A DNA stretch of 64,000 nucleotides from Zanthoxylum bungeanum (Eukaryota; Streptophyta; Magnoliopsida; Sapindales; Rutaceae). Position numbers and translations under genes: made by a program. The DNA is taken from contig SKCR01007817.1 of the NCBI GenBank assembly GCA_019454045.1, forward strand, positions 124,001 to 188,000. The letters are read 5' to 3'. Of this stretch, positions 23,520 to 35,657 are shown piece by piece. How positions within the stretch are numbered: the stretch's first letter is position 1; each line of letters opens with the position of its first letter. Below the pieces are notes generated by a model that saw nothing but the letters and a program-made list of their open reading frames with translations, was not told the origin of the DNA and did no database searches.

Positions 23520-23970
23520 GCCTGCCACGTGTCACCATCACAACGGAGATGCTAACATGCGCCGTGCCACGTGTCAAGATCTCATTGCTTGGCCGGCCAC
23601 CGCCATTACGTGTCATGCCACGTGTCGCCACGTCAGCGTCCACATCAGCAGCCACGTCAGCTAGTCAACCGAGTCAACGAGCCACGTCATCATCAGCCAA
23701 TCACAGCGCACCACGTGTCAAGCTCTCATTCGTCCGACGGCCGCCGCCCCACGTGTCAAGCCACGTGTCGCCACATCAGCACGATGACGTAAGCAATGAC
23801 GTCATGAACAGTAGACACGTCAGCATGACGTAAGCGATGACGTCATGAACAGTGCCAAGTCAACGGGTCAAATCTAAGTCAACCAACCAGCGCGTGACAC
23901 GTGTCACTGTAGCGCGCGGCGCGACGCTCGCCCAGCGTCGCGACGCGCGCACCCCATCGACGCCTATAAA
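23520..23970 (+). promoter_or_regulatory. LTR promoter with clustered CACGTG and TGACGTCA sites and TATA box
   Basis: I count seven CACGTG cores (23526, 23568, 23619, 23712, 23750, 23762, 23898), most followed by TC. There are two perfect TGACGTCA palindromes (23797 and 23838), each preceded by TGACGTAAGC in a duplicated unit of about 41 bp. TATAAA follows at 23965. CACGTG and ACGT-core elements are bound by plant bZIP and bHLH factors (ABA, light and stress responses). Regulation by these factors is inferred, not shown. Confidence 0.7.
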
Positions 23971-24334
23971 TTCAGAACCAGATTTCAGAAATTTGTATCC
24001 CATCCTCTCTCTTCAATTCCTTCTAAAGAGAGAGTTTCTCTCTCTAAAAGTCTTTAGTTTTTACTTTTTTTAAGTTTTGTAAATAATTTTAATTACTTTT
24101 TGTAATAATAGTAATTTAATTTTTACTTTTTACTTTCTTTTACAGTTTTTACTATTTACTATTTACTTTTTACAGTTTTTACTATTTACCGTGATGCGGT
24201 AATTTCTTTATGTTCGGGTGAAAGGTAATTTCTTTTACTATTACTATTTAGATTAATCTCCCTTAAAATAATATATTTACTATTTAAATTGGACTTAATC
24301 AGGATACCGCCAGATTGGTCGGTGAATAATAAAA

Positions 24335-24500
24335 CATATATTCCGCCTTTATGGCTGGTTATTTTGGTTCCGCCTTTATGGCTGGTTATTTTGGTTCCGC
24401 CTTATGGCTGGTTATTTTGGTTCCGCCTTTATGGCTGGTTATTTTGGTTCCGCCTTTATGGCTGGTTATTTTGGTTCCGCCTTTATGGCTGGTTGATATT
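24335..24500 (+). repeat. 27-bp minisatellite in the solo LTR
   Basis: About six copies of CCGCCTTTATGGCTGGTTAT plus TTTGGTT, one copy lacking a T. The two open frames over it are repeat artefacts. Confidence 0.92.
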
Positions 24501-25386
24501 AATCACAAGTTTTTATATTATTTTAATGGGAGATATCTAAATAAGTAATAGTAGGAATAATTCCTTTTACCTTAACATTTTATTTTATTTTACTTTTCAG
24601 TATTTTTATTTTATGTCTTTTATTTTTATGTGTTTATTAGTCCTAGTTATGTGTTAGTTAACTAGGGGTTGTGATGACTTTTAATATCAATAGTTTATAA
24701 GGGATTATTTTATAGTTTGGATAATTAATAAGTTTACTTATTAAGTCTTAAGCTTAATGCTTCTTATTGTCTGATCACCAATAAGATTGAAATGGTAAAT
24801 CTAAAATGAACTAGACATAGGGATTTTAGGTTTTAGCCTTAGACTTAATAGCCCACGATCTTCCTTGAGGATAGATAACCCTTTAATAGATTTCCTTACA
24901 GGATAGGAATATACCTGTCGGGCGGGGGTAGCCATAATTGGAACTTAGATTTAATGAATCCAGGTAATGTGGTTGACATAGGAATATGGTTCAATTGGGT
25001 TATACTGGGTATTTGTAGTTGACCATCGGAAGAGGCTTTTACATAATTTAGTGTTCCAGGTTAGTAAACTGATTTATTACACAAACATAAAATAATCACT
25101 TCATCTTTTAAATGATACTTAAAAGAAATCACAACCTTATATCTTTTTATCTGTTATTTTCCTTAGTATTTTCGTTTATCTTTTTATTTACTTATTTAGC
25201 AAATCTTCAATCAAACCAAATCAATCAAGCAATCAATTCCATTCTCCCCTTTAATTAGATATTTGTAATTAAATAGATTCAATAATTAATAACAACAGTA
25301 GGAATTAAGTCCTCGTGGGATCGATATTTTTATACTACTTGAACGATACGTGCGCTTGCGTTATACGTGTGTGTTTACGCCGGTCA

Positions 25387-25860
25387 TATACAGATTTCGA
25401 CTTCCAATCAGATCTCGATGATAGAAAGTCTACATCTGGATTCGTCTTTACCCTTAACGGAGGTGCTGTTTGTTGGAAGAGTTCCAAACAGGGGTCAACA
25501 GAAGATTCCACCACAGAGACGGAATCCATTGCAGCTTCTGAAGCTGCAAAGGAAGCTGTATGGATTAGAAACTTTATCACAGAATTGGGAGTTGTCCTAA
25601 GTATCGAGAATGCGATTCCGTTATACTGTGATAATAATGGAGCCATTGCGCAAGCAAAGGAACCGAGGGCACATCACAAGTCGAAACATGTGGAACGCAA
25701 GTACCACATCATTTGAGAGATTCTGTCGCGAGGGGATATTATCGTGTACAAGGTACCGAGTGAAGATAATGTAGCAAACCCACTTATGAAGGCCATACCT
25801 CTGAAGTTATTTGATAAACATGTGGAGTCGATGGTATTATATACAATCGATATTGGCACT
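25387..25860 (+). pseudogene. Copia RNase H, carboxy-terminal part of pol
   Basis: It continues the frame broken at 23218: TDFDFQSDLDDRKSTSGFVF, GGAVCWKSSKQ, STTETESIAASEAAKE (catalytic E and surrounding), then LYCDNNGAIAQAKEP with the catalytic D, and HHKSKHVERKYHII. A TGA stop follows at about 25714, after which DNVANPLMKAIPLKLFDKHV still follows the usual pol tail. The polypurine tract AAGTGGGAGATTT (25866-25878) lies immediately after. RNase H would remove RNA from the RNA-DNA hybrid. Confidence 0.92.
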
Positions 25861-25865
25861 AGAGC

Positions 25866-25878
25866 AAGTGGGAGATTT
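25866..25878 (+). promoter_or_regulatory. Copia polypurine tract
   Basis: AAGTGGGAGATTT directly precedes the 3' LTR start TGTTGGGG; AGTGGGAGATT is a common plant Copia plus-strand primer. Confidence 0.8.
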
Positions 25879-27485
25879 TGTTGGGGTTGGTGCTTGGAGC
25901 GCCAATTCCCCGTTGTATTTCCATGTAAATACTATTGTAAACATTTTATTATGAATAAAATGAGCAGTTTCTATAATAAAATATATCTTCTAATATGGTA
26001 AAGACTTAATAGACCATAGAATGATTAATCATGATGAAGTTGCAAAAGCGTCGCAACTGACATTGAGTTGTATCATGACGTTGTCATTCTTAGACTATTC
26101 CTGATCAAAGTTTACACTACTTGGTCAGTAAAGTAAACCTGTTGAGACCGGTACATGTCGTTTATTGGAATATATGATTCCAATGGTTTCTCAATGAACC
26201 ATGAGTCTTGGAGACTCGTATAGACGTGTAGGTGTTTATAACGGATAAACACTGAACGACTCACCGAATATTCTTAATAAATGGTACACCAACGTCAATA
26301 ATAATCTTCTCGGGTTGAGTAGCATTTGTGATTCTTCGACTTAAGATACCACTGTGGGTACAAGAGACATCTTCCACACTTAGATGGCAGTCACGTCACC
26401 GATCTATTCATATCAGACCTCCACCTATTCGTTGGGTGTGGACAGATCCTCATGTTGTCATGTGTGTATCGAGATAGGATCCGTCAGTTCTGTGTACATA
26501 GCATAGGTAGTACATATATGATTAGCAATCAAAATAACCATGGGCCTGTGGTACACTTTAGAAATCAGTTCTAAGTATTCTTTTAGAGATTGTTAATAGA
26601 GACGTCGACGGGATTGTCCCTATAGAGATTTGACTTTTACATCTATATCTCTGGGATATATCCGGATACCCGTGATAGAGGAATTATACATATCCCATGA
26701 CCTCGACCTGTAAGATTCACCAAGTTTATCTGTGGTCGTCATAATTTATGGGTGGGTAAGTTATGTTCATGAAATTAGATTTCATGACGGATATGCCTGA
26801 ATCTAGAGAGTCTCACTAGTGAAATATACTTGTAGAGCACTAGGGCAACTTTTATGAATAATACTGATTATTTATAAGTCGTTTAAAGGTTAAACGAAAA
26901 ATACATACGATGTGACATAATAGTTAATGATACCTTTTATTAAATACACATTAATTAAAAGTCAAATTGTGATATTTGACTTATATCATAAATATATATG
27001 TATTTGGATATTTACAGTAAATATTATACATATATTTAAAATATTTATATTTAAATAATTATTTAATTATTAAAATATTTATATTTAAATAATCATTTAA
27101 TTATTAAATAATTAAATTAATTAAAAATATAAATATTTTAAGTTTTGATATTTTTAGGAAATGCCATGAGTTGCTTTATTTGACTTTTTGAAAGTCATTA
27201 AATTGTTTAATCACCATTTACACAAGTTGATAAAGCAAACTTAAATGAAACAAAAATAAAATATCTAGATATTTTCTATATACAAAATTCGGCCAAGGCA
27301 AGTTGTAGTGAGTATATATTATTTTGTTTCATTTTATTCGAGTTAGGTTAACAAGTTTTAAAAAAACAAACACAAAAGATTTGAGATAAAAGTTTGAAGA
27401 ACAAAGAGAAAAGCTTGGAAATTTCTTGATTTTGTAAGTTTTTCTTTAAATATTCCAACATAGAAAATATTTCTAACATGCTTAG
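25879..27485 (+). mobile_element. Copia 3' LTR, first part (split by element B)
   Basis: It runs parallel to 16591-18200 of the 5' LTR, with an extra repeated AT-rich stretch near 27050-27110 and a gap near 26925. It breaks at CTTAG (27481-27485), the left target duplication of element B. Confidence 0.9.
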
Positions 27486-29780
27486 TGTAGGACACAGAAA
27501 TTGGTGACGCTGTTCCAGGCTCGCGGCCCGGTTGGGAGTACGGAGTAGCCAACGGGGGACTAAACCGGAGAATAAAGGAGTCGCCACCCAATGTGAATTG
27601 GGAAATAATTCAAGGCCGCACTCACCCCTCACAAGTGAAGACCTCAAACCGTTGGGTTCAGAATGGTCCCTAACTTATGTCATTTGTAATTAATGGATTT
27701 GTGCAATTTTAACCAAGTCTACTCGACATACATTTGCAAAATAATCTAAATTCTTATAAAGCCTAAATCTAAGTTTGCATGCTTTAAAAGTAAGTTCTCA
27801 TAACTGCAAACATACGATATCACACATCAATCATGTTAAATAAATAACGACCTAAACATAACATAAATTAAATTCCTATTGCGAAAGGTAAATAACTAAA
27901 TCATGCGTAAACAAATAACGTACTAGGCTAAATCATACTTAAAGATAAATAAATAAACTTATAACGGCCTAATCATGCTTGAATACAAGGTTGGATGAAA
28001 CGAAATATGTGAATCTCTCAAGTGGTACGTGGCATTGTATCCCGAGTGCAAACCGCAATACCGTCCATTCGGATTCGGCTACGGAATTTATGTCCGGGTT
28101 TCCATCCGATATACTGCAAGAGGGAACACATATTCCGCTCACTCGGAATCACATCATACACCAATTCACAATTCTCATGCGAAAAAAAATAACAAAATAA
28201 CTAAAAATAAAGGATAATAAATAAAATGGGTGCCCTCAGGTCTAACCTCTTTTGTCGTTTCTCGAAAATGTGGTATACGGTCGTCGGAAGGGTTGATGCT
28301 CCGCAACTCCTTCGGTTTACTGGTTCGGCGCTTTCCTTCGTTGTTCGGATCGCTGTTTTCACTCCGTTTCACTGCGGTTTCTGGTCTGGTTTAGGCTTAC
28401 TATTTTTCGGTAAAGCGGGGCTGTTTTGGCTTGGAGTTTGCGGGTTTTAGGGGGTATTTTGGTGGGTTTTTACTGCAGTTTTCAGTGTAATTTTTTGGAC
28501 AGTTTCTGTGGTATTGCAGGGGTAGTTTTTTGGGCAGAATTTTCGGTGATGTACTGCCTATTTCAGTGGCTGTTTTACGTGAGGCAAGGGTGTGAATTAT
28601 GGGCTTATGGTGCGTGGAGCAAGCTACGAGAAGGCAAAGGGAAGTAAGTGGCGCAGACATCGACGTGTTTAGTGGCTTGTTACGTGGGCTTATGATGCGT
28701 GGAGCAAGCTAGGCCTGAATTTGTAATTGGGCAGTAAGTGGCATTGACAGGGACGTGGTTAGTGGCTTGTTACGTGGGGGGAAACTAGGCGTGAATTGCA
28801 GCAGATTTGTGGAGGATTCTTGTGCGTGAATGTAGGGCTGAAGAGTGGTTTATTGCTTGAGTTGAGAGGTTGAGAGGGCTTATTGCTTGCTTATGTTTTG
28901 GCGTGTGTTATAACATGAGTTAGGAAGACTTGTTGCTTGCCTATGTTCTTGACCGATGTAGGATAGAGGGTTGCTAGGCTACTTGCATGAGTAGAGAAGG
29001 CTTATTGCTTGTGTGCGTCTTGGGCGTGAGCAATGGAGGGGATTTCCTAGGCGATGTGGGACAAAGTGAAGGGGTGATTTGTTGCTATTTTGGGCGTGAG
29101 TGAGGAGCTGTTTCAGAGGCAGTGGGCGTGAGTGAATGAGGCTGATTCAAGGGCAGTTTGGTGCGTGAGTGAGAGGTTGTTTCAGGGGCAGTGGGCGTGA
29201 GTGAATTTGAGAGAAGATGGGAGACTTGTGATGTATATGCTATGTATGTGCTAGGGGAAAGATAGTAGGATTTTGGTTTTTTTTTATAGGCAAAATGGGT
29301 GCATTACTTGGGTAGGCTAATATTGTTGGAGGGTTATTAATTGGGTGGCTACTTTGTTGAAAATGGAGGGTGATTTGTGGTTTTTTTTTAACTTTGAGAG
29401 GGGATGCCATTAATGGCTTGGAAAACTATGTTGAAAATGAGGAGCAAGGTAAATTGGAGGTCAAATGCGTGGGGTATGCATGGTGGAGGGTTAATTTGGT
29501 TGTTTGAATAGTTAGTGGAGAGGTAAATGAGTGTAAAGGGCGTGGGCTTTGGTATCTTGGGCTTTGTGTGTGATTTGGTTGGGTTTTGGGCCAATGGTGA
29601 TTTTGAAACGGAGGTCCAACGAGTGAACCTGAAGCTAAACAAACGAATAAAGTCCAACAAAATGTCAATTCTTGACTTTTCCCTTCCGACGTCCATTTCC
29701 CGCGACTTCCGTGACATAAGAGGTAGTGCCTCTCTACGAGGCTCATCATCGGGACTTATATGCAAAAATGCAGTGCCTAA
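27486..29780 (-). mobile_element. 3' LTR of element B
   Basis: On the reverse strand it starts TTAGGCACTG (one base short of the family TGTAGGCACTG) after the polypurine tract, and ends TGTGTCCTACA. A reverse-strand TATA box, TATAAAAA, lies at 29281-29288. It holds the conserved block at about 28015-28130 and the GGAGTCGCCA decamer (27577-27586), but lacks the hairpin array seen in A and C, which largely explains its shorter length. Confidence 0.9.
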
Positions 29781-29800
29781 GTCGCCCCCACTTTGATGGG
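29781..29800 (-). promoter_or_regulatory. Element B polypurine tract
   Basis: The reverse strand reads CCATCAAAGTGGGGGCGAC, the same as in elements A and C, immediately before the LTR. Confidence 0.85.
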
Positions 29801-30049
29801 ATCTTTGCAGTGTGTGACAATGACAATCCTATCAAAGTTTGTGCAATCCATTTTTACTTACCTGGCTCGCCAACTGCCACCTGACTTGTCTGTTGCTTCG
29901 AACTGTGCTGATTTGGTTGTGCCATACCCGGCATGCTAAACCCCATACCTGAGGCGTCGCGGTTGTGTCTCCATACTCGGAGTGTTGTACTTGGCATGCT
30001 AAACCCTATACCCGAGGTGTCGCTGATGTGATAGTGGTCCATTTCCGAA

Positions 30050-31020
30050 CCGTTACAGAGTTGAGATGAGGGTCTTGTTCCTGAATTGTGATGAGGGTCT
30101 TGTTCCTTAATTGTGATGAGGGTCTCGTTCCCTGAATTGGGTTGAGATTGATGGCGAGGTGCTGTGACCCCTGGGTCTTATTCCCGAACCACCGAGTGGG
30201 TTTTGTTCCCGAAACGAGCTGAGGGTCTTGTTCCCAAATTGAGTTGCAGTTCTTGTTCTCGATTATGGGTCTTGTTCCCAAATGGAGTTGCAGGTCTTGT
30301 TCCTGATTGTGGGTCTTGTTCCCAAATTGAGTTGCAGGTCTTGTTCCCGAACCGTTGATTGTGGGCTTTATTCCCAAGTTGTGTTGAATGTGGGCTTTCT
30401 TCCCAGAACTGAATTGATTATGGGTTTTATTCCCGATCTGAATTGTGTTGAGGGTCTTGTTCCTTGAACTGAGTTGTGGGTCTTGTTCCCGATCTGAATT
30501 GGGGGTCTTGTTCCCGATTGAGTTGTGGGTCTTGTCCCCGATCTGAATTGTAGGTCTTGTTCCTGATTGTGGGTCTTGTTCCCAAATCGAATTGATTATG
30601 GGTCTTTTTCCCAAATTGAATTGCAGGTCTTGTTCCTGATTGTGGGTCTTGTTCCCAAATTGAGTTGCAGGTCTTGTTCCTGATTGTGGGTCTTGTTCCC
30701 AAATTGAATTGCAGGTCTTGTTCCTGATTGTGGGTCTTGCTCCCAAATTGAATTGTAGGTCTTGTTCTTGACTGTGGGTCTTGTTCCCAAATTGATGCTG
30801 ATGTGTCTCCATACTCGGAGTACCATACCCGGCAAAACTGATACTGATGCTGATGATGATGTGGGCCTTGCCCCCAAAGTGCCATACCCGGCAAGACTGA
30901 TACTGATAATTATGTGGGCCTCGCCCCAGAGTGCCATACCCGGCAAGACTGATACAAATGCTAATGATGTGGGCCTCGCCCCCAGAGTGCCATACCCGGC
31001 GAAACTGATACTGATGATGT
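30050..31020 (-). repeat. Minisatellite array in the element B 3' UTR
   Basis: Units of about 44 bp (forward text GTGGGTCTTGTTCCCAAATT, then a GCAGGTCTTGTTCCTGATT part) make up most of the array. It is flanked at 30810-31020 by units of the type GTGCCATACCCGGCAAGACTG and TGTGGGCCTCGCCCC. The latter resembles the GGGCGAGGCCCAC core of the arrays in A and C. Frames of up to 268 codons run through it on the reverse strand because the repeat lacks stops; they are not genes. Confidence 0.85.
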
Positions 31021-32010
31021 GATTATTCATTTCAACATATTGTACCACCTTTCACGAGATAATCTTGATAGTCAAACATATTTTCGTCCTCAACGAATGC
31101 TTCACGTCGAAACTAGAGAATCTTCAAAGTACTTAATACACTCAGATCCGTTCGTCTGAATAAATGATCTAAACTAGACTTCTAGTGTATGTGTGCTAAG
31201 GCTCTGAATTGAATTGATTGTGGGTTTTATTCCCGATCTGAATTGTATTGAGGGTCTTGTTCCCTGAACTGAGTTGTGGGTCTTGTTCCCGATCTGAATT
31301 GGGGGTCTTGTTCCCGATTGAGTTGTGGGTCTTGTCCCCGATCTGAATTGTAGGTCTTGTTACTGATTGTGGGTCTTGTTCCCAAATCGAATTGATTATA
31401 GGTCTTGTTCCCAAATTGAATTGCAGGTCTTGTCCTAATTGTGGGTCTTGTTCCCAAATTGAGTTGCAGGTCTTGTTCCTGATTGTGGGTCTTGTTCCCA
31501 AATTGAATTGCAGGTCTTGTTCCTGATTGTGGGTCTTGCTCCCAAATTGAATTGTAGGTCTTGTTCTTGACTGTGGGTCTTGTTCCCAAATTGATGCTGA
31601 TGTGTCTCCATACTCGGAGTACCATACCCGGCAAAACTGATACTGATGCTAATGACGATGTGGGCCTCGCCCCCAAAAGTGCCATATCCGGCAAGACTGA
31701 TACTAATAATTATGTGGGCCTCGCCCCTAGAGTGCCATACCCGGCAAGACTGATACAAATGCTAATAATGTGGGCCTCGCCCCCAGAGTGCCATACCCGG
31801 CGAAACTGATACTGATGATGTGATGATTCATTTCAACATATTGTACCACCTTTCACGAGATAATCTTGATAGTCAAACATATTTTCGTCCTCAACAAATG
31901 CTTCACATCGAAACCAGAGAATCTTCAAAGTACTTAATACACTCAAATCTGTTCGTCTAAATAAATGATCTAAACTAGACTTCTAGTGTGTGTGTGCTAA
32001 GGCTCTTTCG
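30411..32010. repeat. Direct duplication of about 800 bp in element B
   Basis: The stretch from about 30411 to 31204 is repeated from about 31211 to 32005. Matching landmarks are offset by 800-801 bases (TGGGTTTTATTCCCGATCTG at 30421 and 31221; TCTAGTGT at 31181 and 31982). The copies include the array end and conserved UTR up to GTGTGCTAAGGCTCT. The second copy lacks part of the minisatellite. The two remain highly similar, so the duplication looks recent relative to the LTR divergence. Confidence 0.88.
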
Positions 32011-33304
32011 CAGCTTAATCCTTAAGTAAGCCAACTCGATGATTTCGTCTCAGAGAATCGGATCAGTAGGTCTAACCAACCTATATGTCTTGATCACATT
32101 CTGTGATTACTTCGTCATACTCAACATGATATGGTCTTCTTCTTTTTTCTCTTGTCTCTTTCTTTTCTTTTCATTTTTGAACTTTTTTTTTGACACACCT
32201 ACCTTTTAAGGTAACATTTCTCCTCATGGTGGTCCTAATACTCACCCATGGGTAGCTTCACTCTTATCGGTTATAGGTGGTCTATTTTTTTTTCTTTTCT
32301 TTTCATTGCAGAAACTTTTTCTTCGTTTCCAACCATATCATATATCGTAGCATAAGTAAACCAGGGTAGACATCCAGGCAAACGGTCATTCATTGATCCT
32401 ACCATCTCTTCGACTAGTCATCTTGCCAACTACTCAGGCTTCTACTGTTGAGATCCCGTAATCAAGTGCTCGCGAGTCTAGCTGAGATCAACCACTCAGA
32501 ATACCGGATAAGAGCACATCTCACACTTATCGTTTCTAAGGTTTCTCCCTATAGCAAACAATGTCATCACTGGACATATGTCTAACTATCAAAGACTTCT
32601 CTCTCTCCTTTTTTTTTTACTCACTCCATGGAATTCTTCCTTTCAACTGCTGATAATGTGAGCTTCGCCCCTTGGGATTCATTCCTGAAACCGATCCATT
32701 CCTGAAACTGACATTGATACAGGCATCAACCCTAGGATTCCTTCCCAAAAACTGGTACTGCGCTGTTGCTGCTTCTAATTGGCTTGTCTTTGCCGTTTTC
32801 TCTTCTTCTTCTTTGAAACCTGTGATTACAACACAAAACAAACACAAAAAGGAGTGCAAATACGTTACGTGTATACATGCATGCAAGAATGGGTTTCCTA
32901 TCCCGTTGGGTTAGGTATTCCGCCAATTCCCTAGGTGACTGCTCGGTCTTCTCTTTTTCAGGCAAAATACAGCTTCAATCTCCTCTGGTATATCTGCATG
33001 TGATGCAAGGACTTCATTCTCTTTTCATCCATCTCTGCGAGACCCACTCTGCTTCTGCTAATACCCGTATGGACTGTATCTCAACTTCTGCTGGCAGTAC
33101 CGCTTCCATTGCCTTTCGAACTTCTTCTTTTCGACTGAATGCCATTCGCTTGTCTTTTATATAGTTCTCCCTTCAAACTTACGTATTGAGAAGCCAACTC
33201 CTGAATGATTATCTTATTCTTCTTGAAAGGTAAAGATTCAAGCAAGTAAGTGAGATGAACATCTTTATTATTATTAAGAAAAAGGTTCGAACAAGTAGGC
33301 AAAA
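32011..33304 (-). repeat. Element B 3' UTR, conserved part
   Basis: Non-coding in this copy. It matches element A at about 50160-51710 and element C at 1-780, including the purine-rich tract (here pyrimidine-rich at about 32135-32180 and 32285-32310) and the segment around 32600-32960. It may include a decayed gag carboxy terminus near 33300-33090. Confidence 0.75.
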
Positions 33305-34719
33305 TCAATGTCTTAAAAATGCAGGATTGCAATCAAATAAACCAAGGAAAACATCTTCATTATTTGCGGCATTGTCTTCTTTCTCAGCGTACGGTTCTTC
33401 ACTACTGCCATCCATTATCCCCATGAAAGAATTTGGGTGGTTGAGAGTTTGGAGGACAAAACTTTCGGGCAGGCCGGAGTTGATCATATAGGTGGGTGGT
33501 GGAACGGAGTGGTAGTTAGGTAGAGGGTTTCTGTTTGTGTTGGGTTGTTCTTTTTCCAGGTCTGGTATTTTATGAGCATCGATGAGGTTTTGGATTTCAT
33601 GCCTAAGGTGGGGGCAGTTGTCAGTGTCATGGCATTTCTGCTGGTGAAAGTGGCAATATTGGTTTAGGTCAAAGTAATGTGGCACAGGGTTTGGGATTGG
33701 TCTAGGTTCTAAAGGTTTCAGGAGTCCTTGTCCTTTCAACTTCTCAAGCACCTTCGATATAGGTCTACCAAGATTGGAGAATCGCCTATTTCTGACGGTA
33801 GTGATCTCAGCAGTAGCGGGCTTGGTCTCCGAAGGCCCCCCAAAAGTTCTTCAATTCTGGCCATAAAACTTTCTATTCGCTGCTTCATCTTCTTCAATAT
33901 CCATGACAGTTTCCCTCAGCTGTCGGAAATCTACAATCATGGAGGTCATCCTCATTAACTTGCCATAGATTGAGGGCTTAGTGCCCTTGATGATCATCTT
34001 TATCTGGTCTTTCTCTGAAGGCCGAGTCTGCATCTTCAAAAGTTGGCTTCTCCAGCGATCCACATAATCCTTGAAGCTCTCATTCGGCTTCTGTTTGGTG
34101 TTCTCCAAGTCGCGGAGTGACAAGTCAATCTCCAAGTCTGTAACATACTGCTTTAGAAAGGCGTCTTCCAGTTCCCTCCAATCTTCCTTAACCTTTTTTC
34201 AAGGCTATGGTACCACACTACAGGTGCCCCCTCAAGCGACATCCCAAACATCTTCTGAATTTGGCGTTGCGACAGGCCCACTGAACTCATTACCGAGACA
34301 AATTGCCGGAGATGGACCCTCGGGTTCCCATTCCCATTGAATTTGGCCATGTCGGGCATTCTAAACTGCGAGGGCAGCTGCTCTTTGAAAGTCATCGTAT
34401 CATAGTCTAGTAAGTCTATGTCCTTACGCTTCATCTTGCGGGTAACTGACTCTACCTAATCCCTAAGTTTCTGCAATTCTACCTAAGACCCAGCTATTCT
34501 TCTGGCCGCATATTCAGCCATGTCATCATCAAAAACAGGGATATCATCACCCAACCTGTTCGGAGGCTCTTCACGCCTCTCATTCTCAGAGCTTCCCCCA
34601 GCACAGGGCACAACCATATTAGCCATAGCATTAGTCAAGGCTTGCAATTGTTCAGTAACCTTGGTGAGACTGGTTTCCAACTGATCCACACGGGATACCT
34701 CGTTCTCTGATCTACTCAT
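33305..34719 (-). pseudogene. Element B gag (frameshifted)
   Basis: It starts at ATG 34719 (MSRSENEVSRVDQLETSLTK), with a coiled-coil-like amino terminus. The capsid-type Retrotrans_gag region follows: KMFGMSLEGAPVVWYHSLEK (about 34255-34195) and ESFKDYVDRWRSQLLKMQTR. Then comes a knuckle of the form C-x2-H-x4-H-x4-C (CHFHQQKCHDTDNC, near 33650). Stops follow AGS (34483) and occur near 34455. A one-base loss at an A-run near 34195 shifts the frame relative to element A. The last frame ends at 33305 (NPAFLRH). It is closely related to element A gag and more distantly to the Tat-like gag at 43.8-56.7 kb, which has the same knuckle spacing. Confidence 0.9.
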
Positions 34720-35657
34720 ATTTGTTATTGGCCTTTTGGTGAGTCTTCCCTCTTCCCTAACCTAACGGGTATCTATGATGGCTTTTAAACACAAGGGTTA
34801 GCATGATACGTGTATGCATGAGGGTGTATGAGATGCGTACGATGCATGCGATATATAAGTCGGCCTATTATCATTTTAAAGTATTCAATCATTCTATTGC
34901 GCGGTGCAAACTTGTCCCAGTTGAAAAGGCCTACAAGTTTATACTTTTGCGATAACATGGCTAAACAACTTTAAATGATAAGAGGCCTAAACACAAAATG
35001 GCTCATCGGCATTTTAGAAGCTTTTGGCCTAATTGCTAAAGGACATGAACTTGTCCCAGTTTAAATGGCCCAATAAGTTCATGTCTCTTGACAAAAGGTC
35101 CAACTGGATCCAAATGATGATGGTCCTAAACACAAACATAAAGAGATAATTTCTACTGGTCATACAACTACGGTTCACATGTAGGTTTAAAGGAATGTAA
35201 ACAAAGGCTCTCGTTGACGAAGGATTGCCCACAACTAGGACTCCCCACTCAATGGTTCAAATGACCAAGTGAACGCACCTTTTTTATACCTTACGGTACG
35301 TGCCAACGAGTTATGGTATGTGACTAACTGTCAAATGGATTTCTTATTGTAGATTCCCCAGAGGGAGGGTGGAGCGAACTCTCTTAAATACCCAAGCCTC
35401 TTAGGCTCTTATCGCCTTGGTGACAGGAATAAACAACAAGTCCTCCAAATTAGTCTGTCACAGTGAGCTACGGGTGAATGATTATCCAGGTGCCTTCACA
35501 GCTTTTCCTTATAGAAAGGTAGTGAACGAAGGAAGACACCAAACCACCACCTAGCCTTAACAATGCCTTTGATTAAACTCCTTAAACCCACAGTAGACAT
35601 GGTTAATTAAAGCACAAATCACAAACATTACAAGTCATTATTTTGGGGCCGATTCTC
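34720..35657 (-). other. Element B leader between primer-binding site and gag
   Basis: Untranslated. It has two diverged repeats around the reverse-strand phrase GGGCCATTTAAACTGGGACA (near 35050 and 34910), also seen three times in element A. There is no open frame worth calling. Confidence 0.75.

Larger units (their letters stand above)
23219..25386 (+). mobile_element. Solo LTR (2168 bp) inside the Copia RNase H region
   Basis: It starts TGATGAGTGG and ends CCGGTCA, with a perfect 5-bp target duplication TATAC on both sides (23214-23218 and 25387-25391). Removing it and one TATAC restores the Copia frame across the GYTD motif. I find no second LTR copy, primer-binding site or coding region inside, so it looks like the product of recombination between two LTRs. 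It begins with an 18-base inverted repeat (23224-23241: AGTGGTAT, two Ts, ATACCACT). Its U3 is GC-rich and full of bZIP-type motifs ahead of a TATA box (23965-23970), and its R/U5 has a 27-bp minisatellite. The family was not identified. Confidence 0.88.

Noticed and set aside
24289..24548. Two overlapping forward frames (FWFRLYGWL-type repeats) as a membrane protein
   Set aside because: Translation of the 27-bp repeat inside a solo LTR; two phases are open together.
23219..25386. A complete small element rather than a solo LTR
   Set aside because: No internal duplicate ends, primer-binding site or polypurine tract; a single TATA box and one pair of ends.
30006..31694. Reverse-strand frames of up to 268 codons rich in N, K, T, Q and R
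   Set aside because: Pure translation of the 44-bp repeat; comparable frames occur in other phases and in the duplicated copy.
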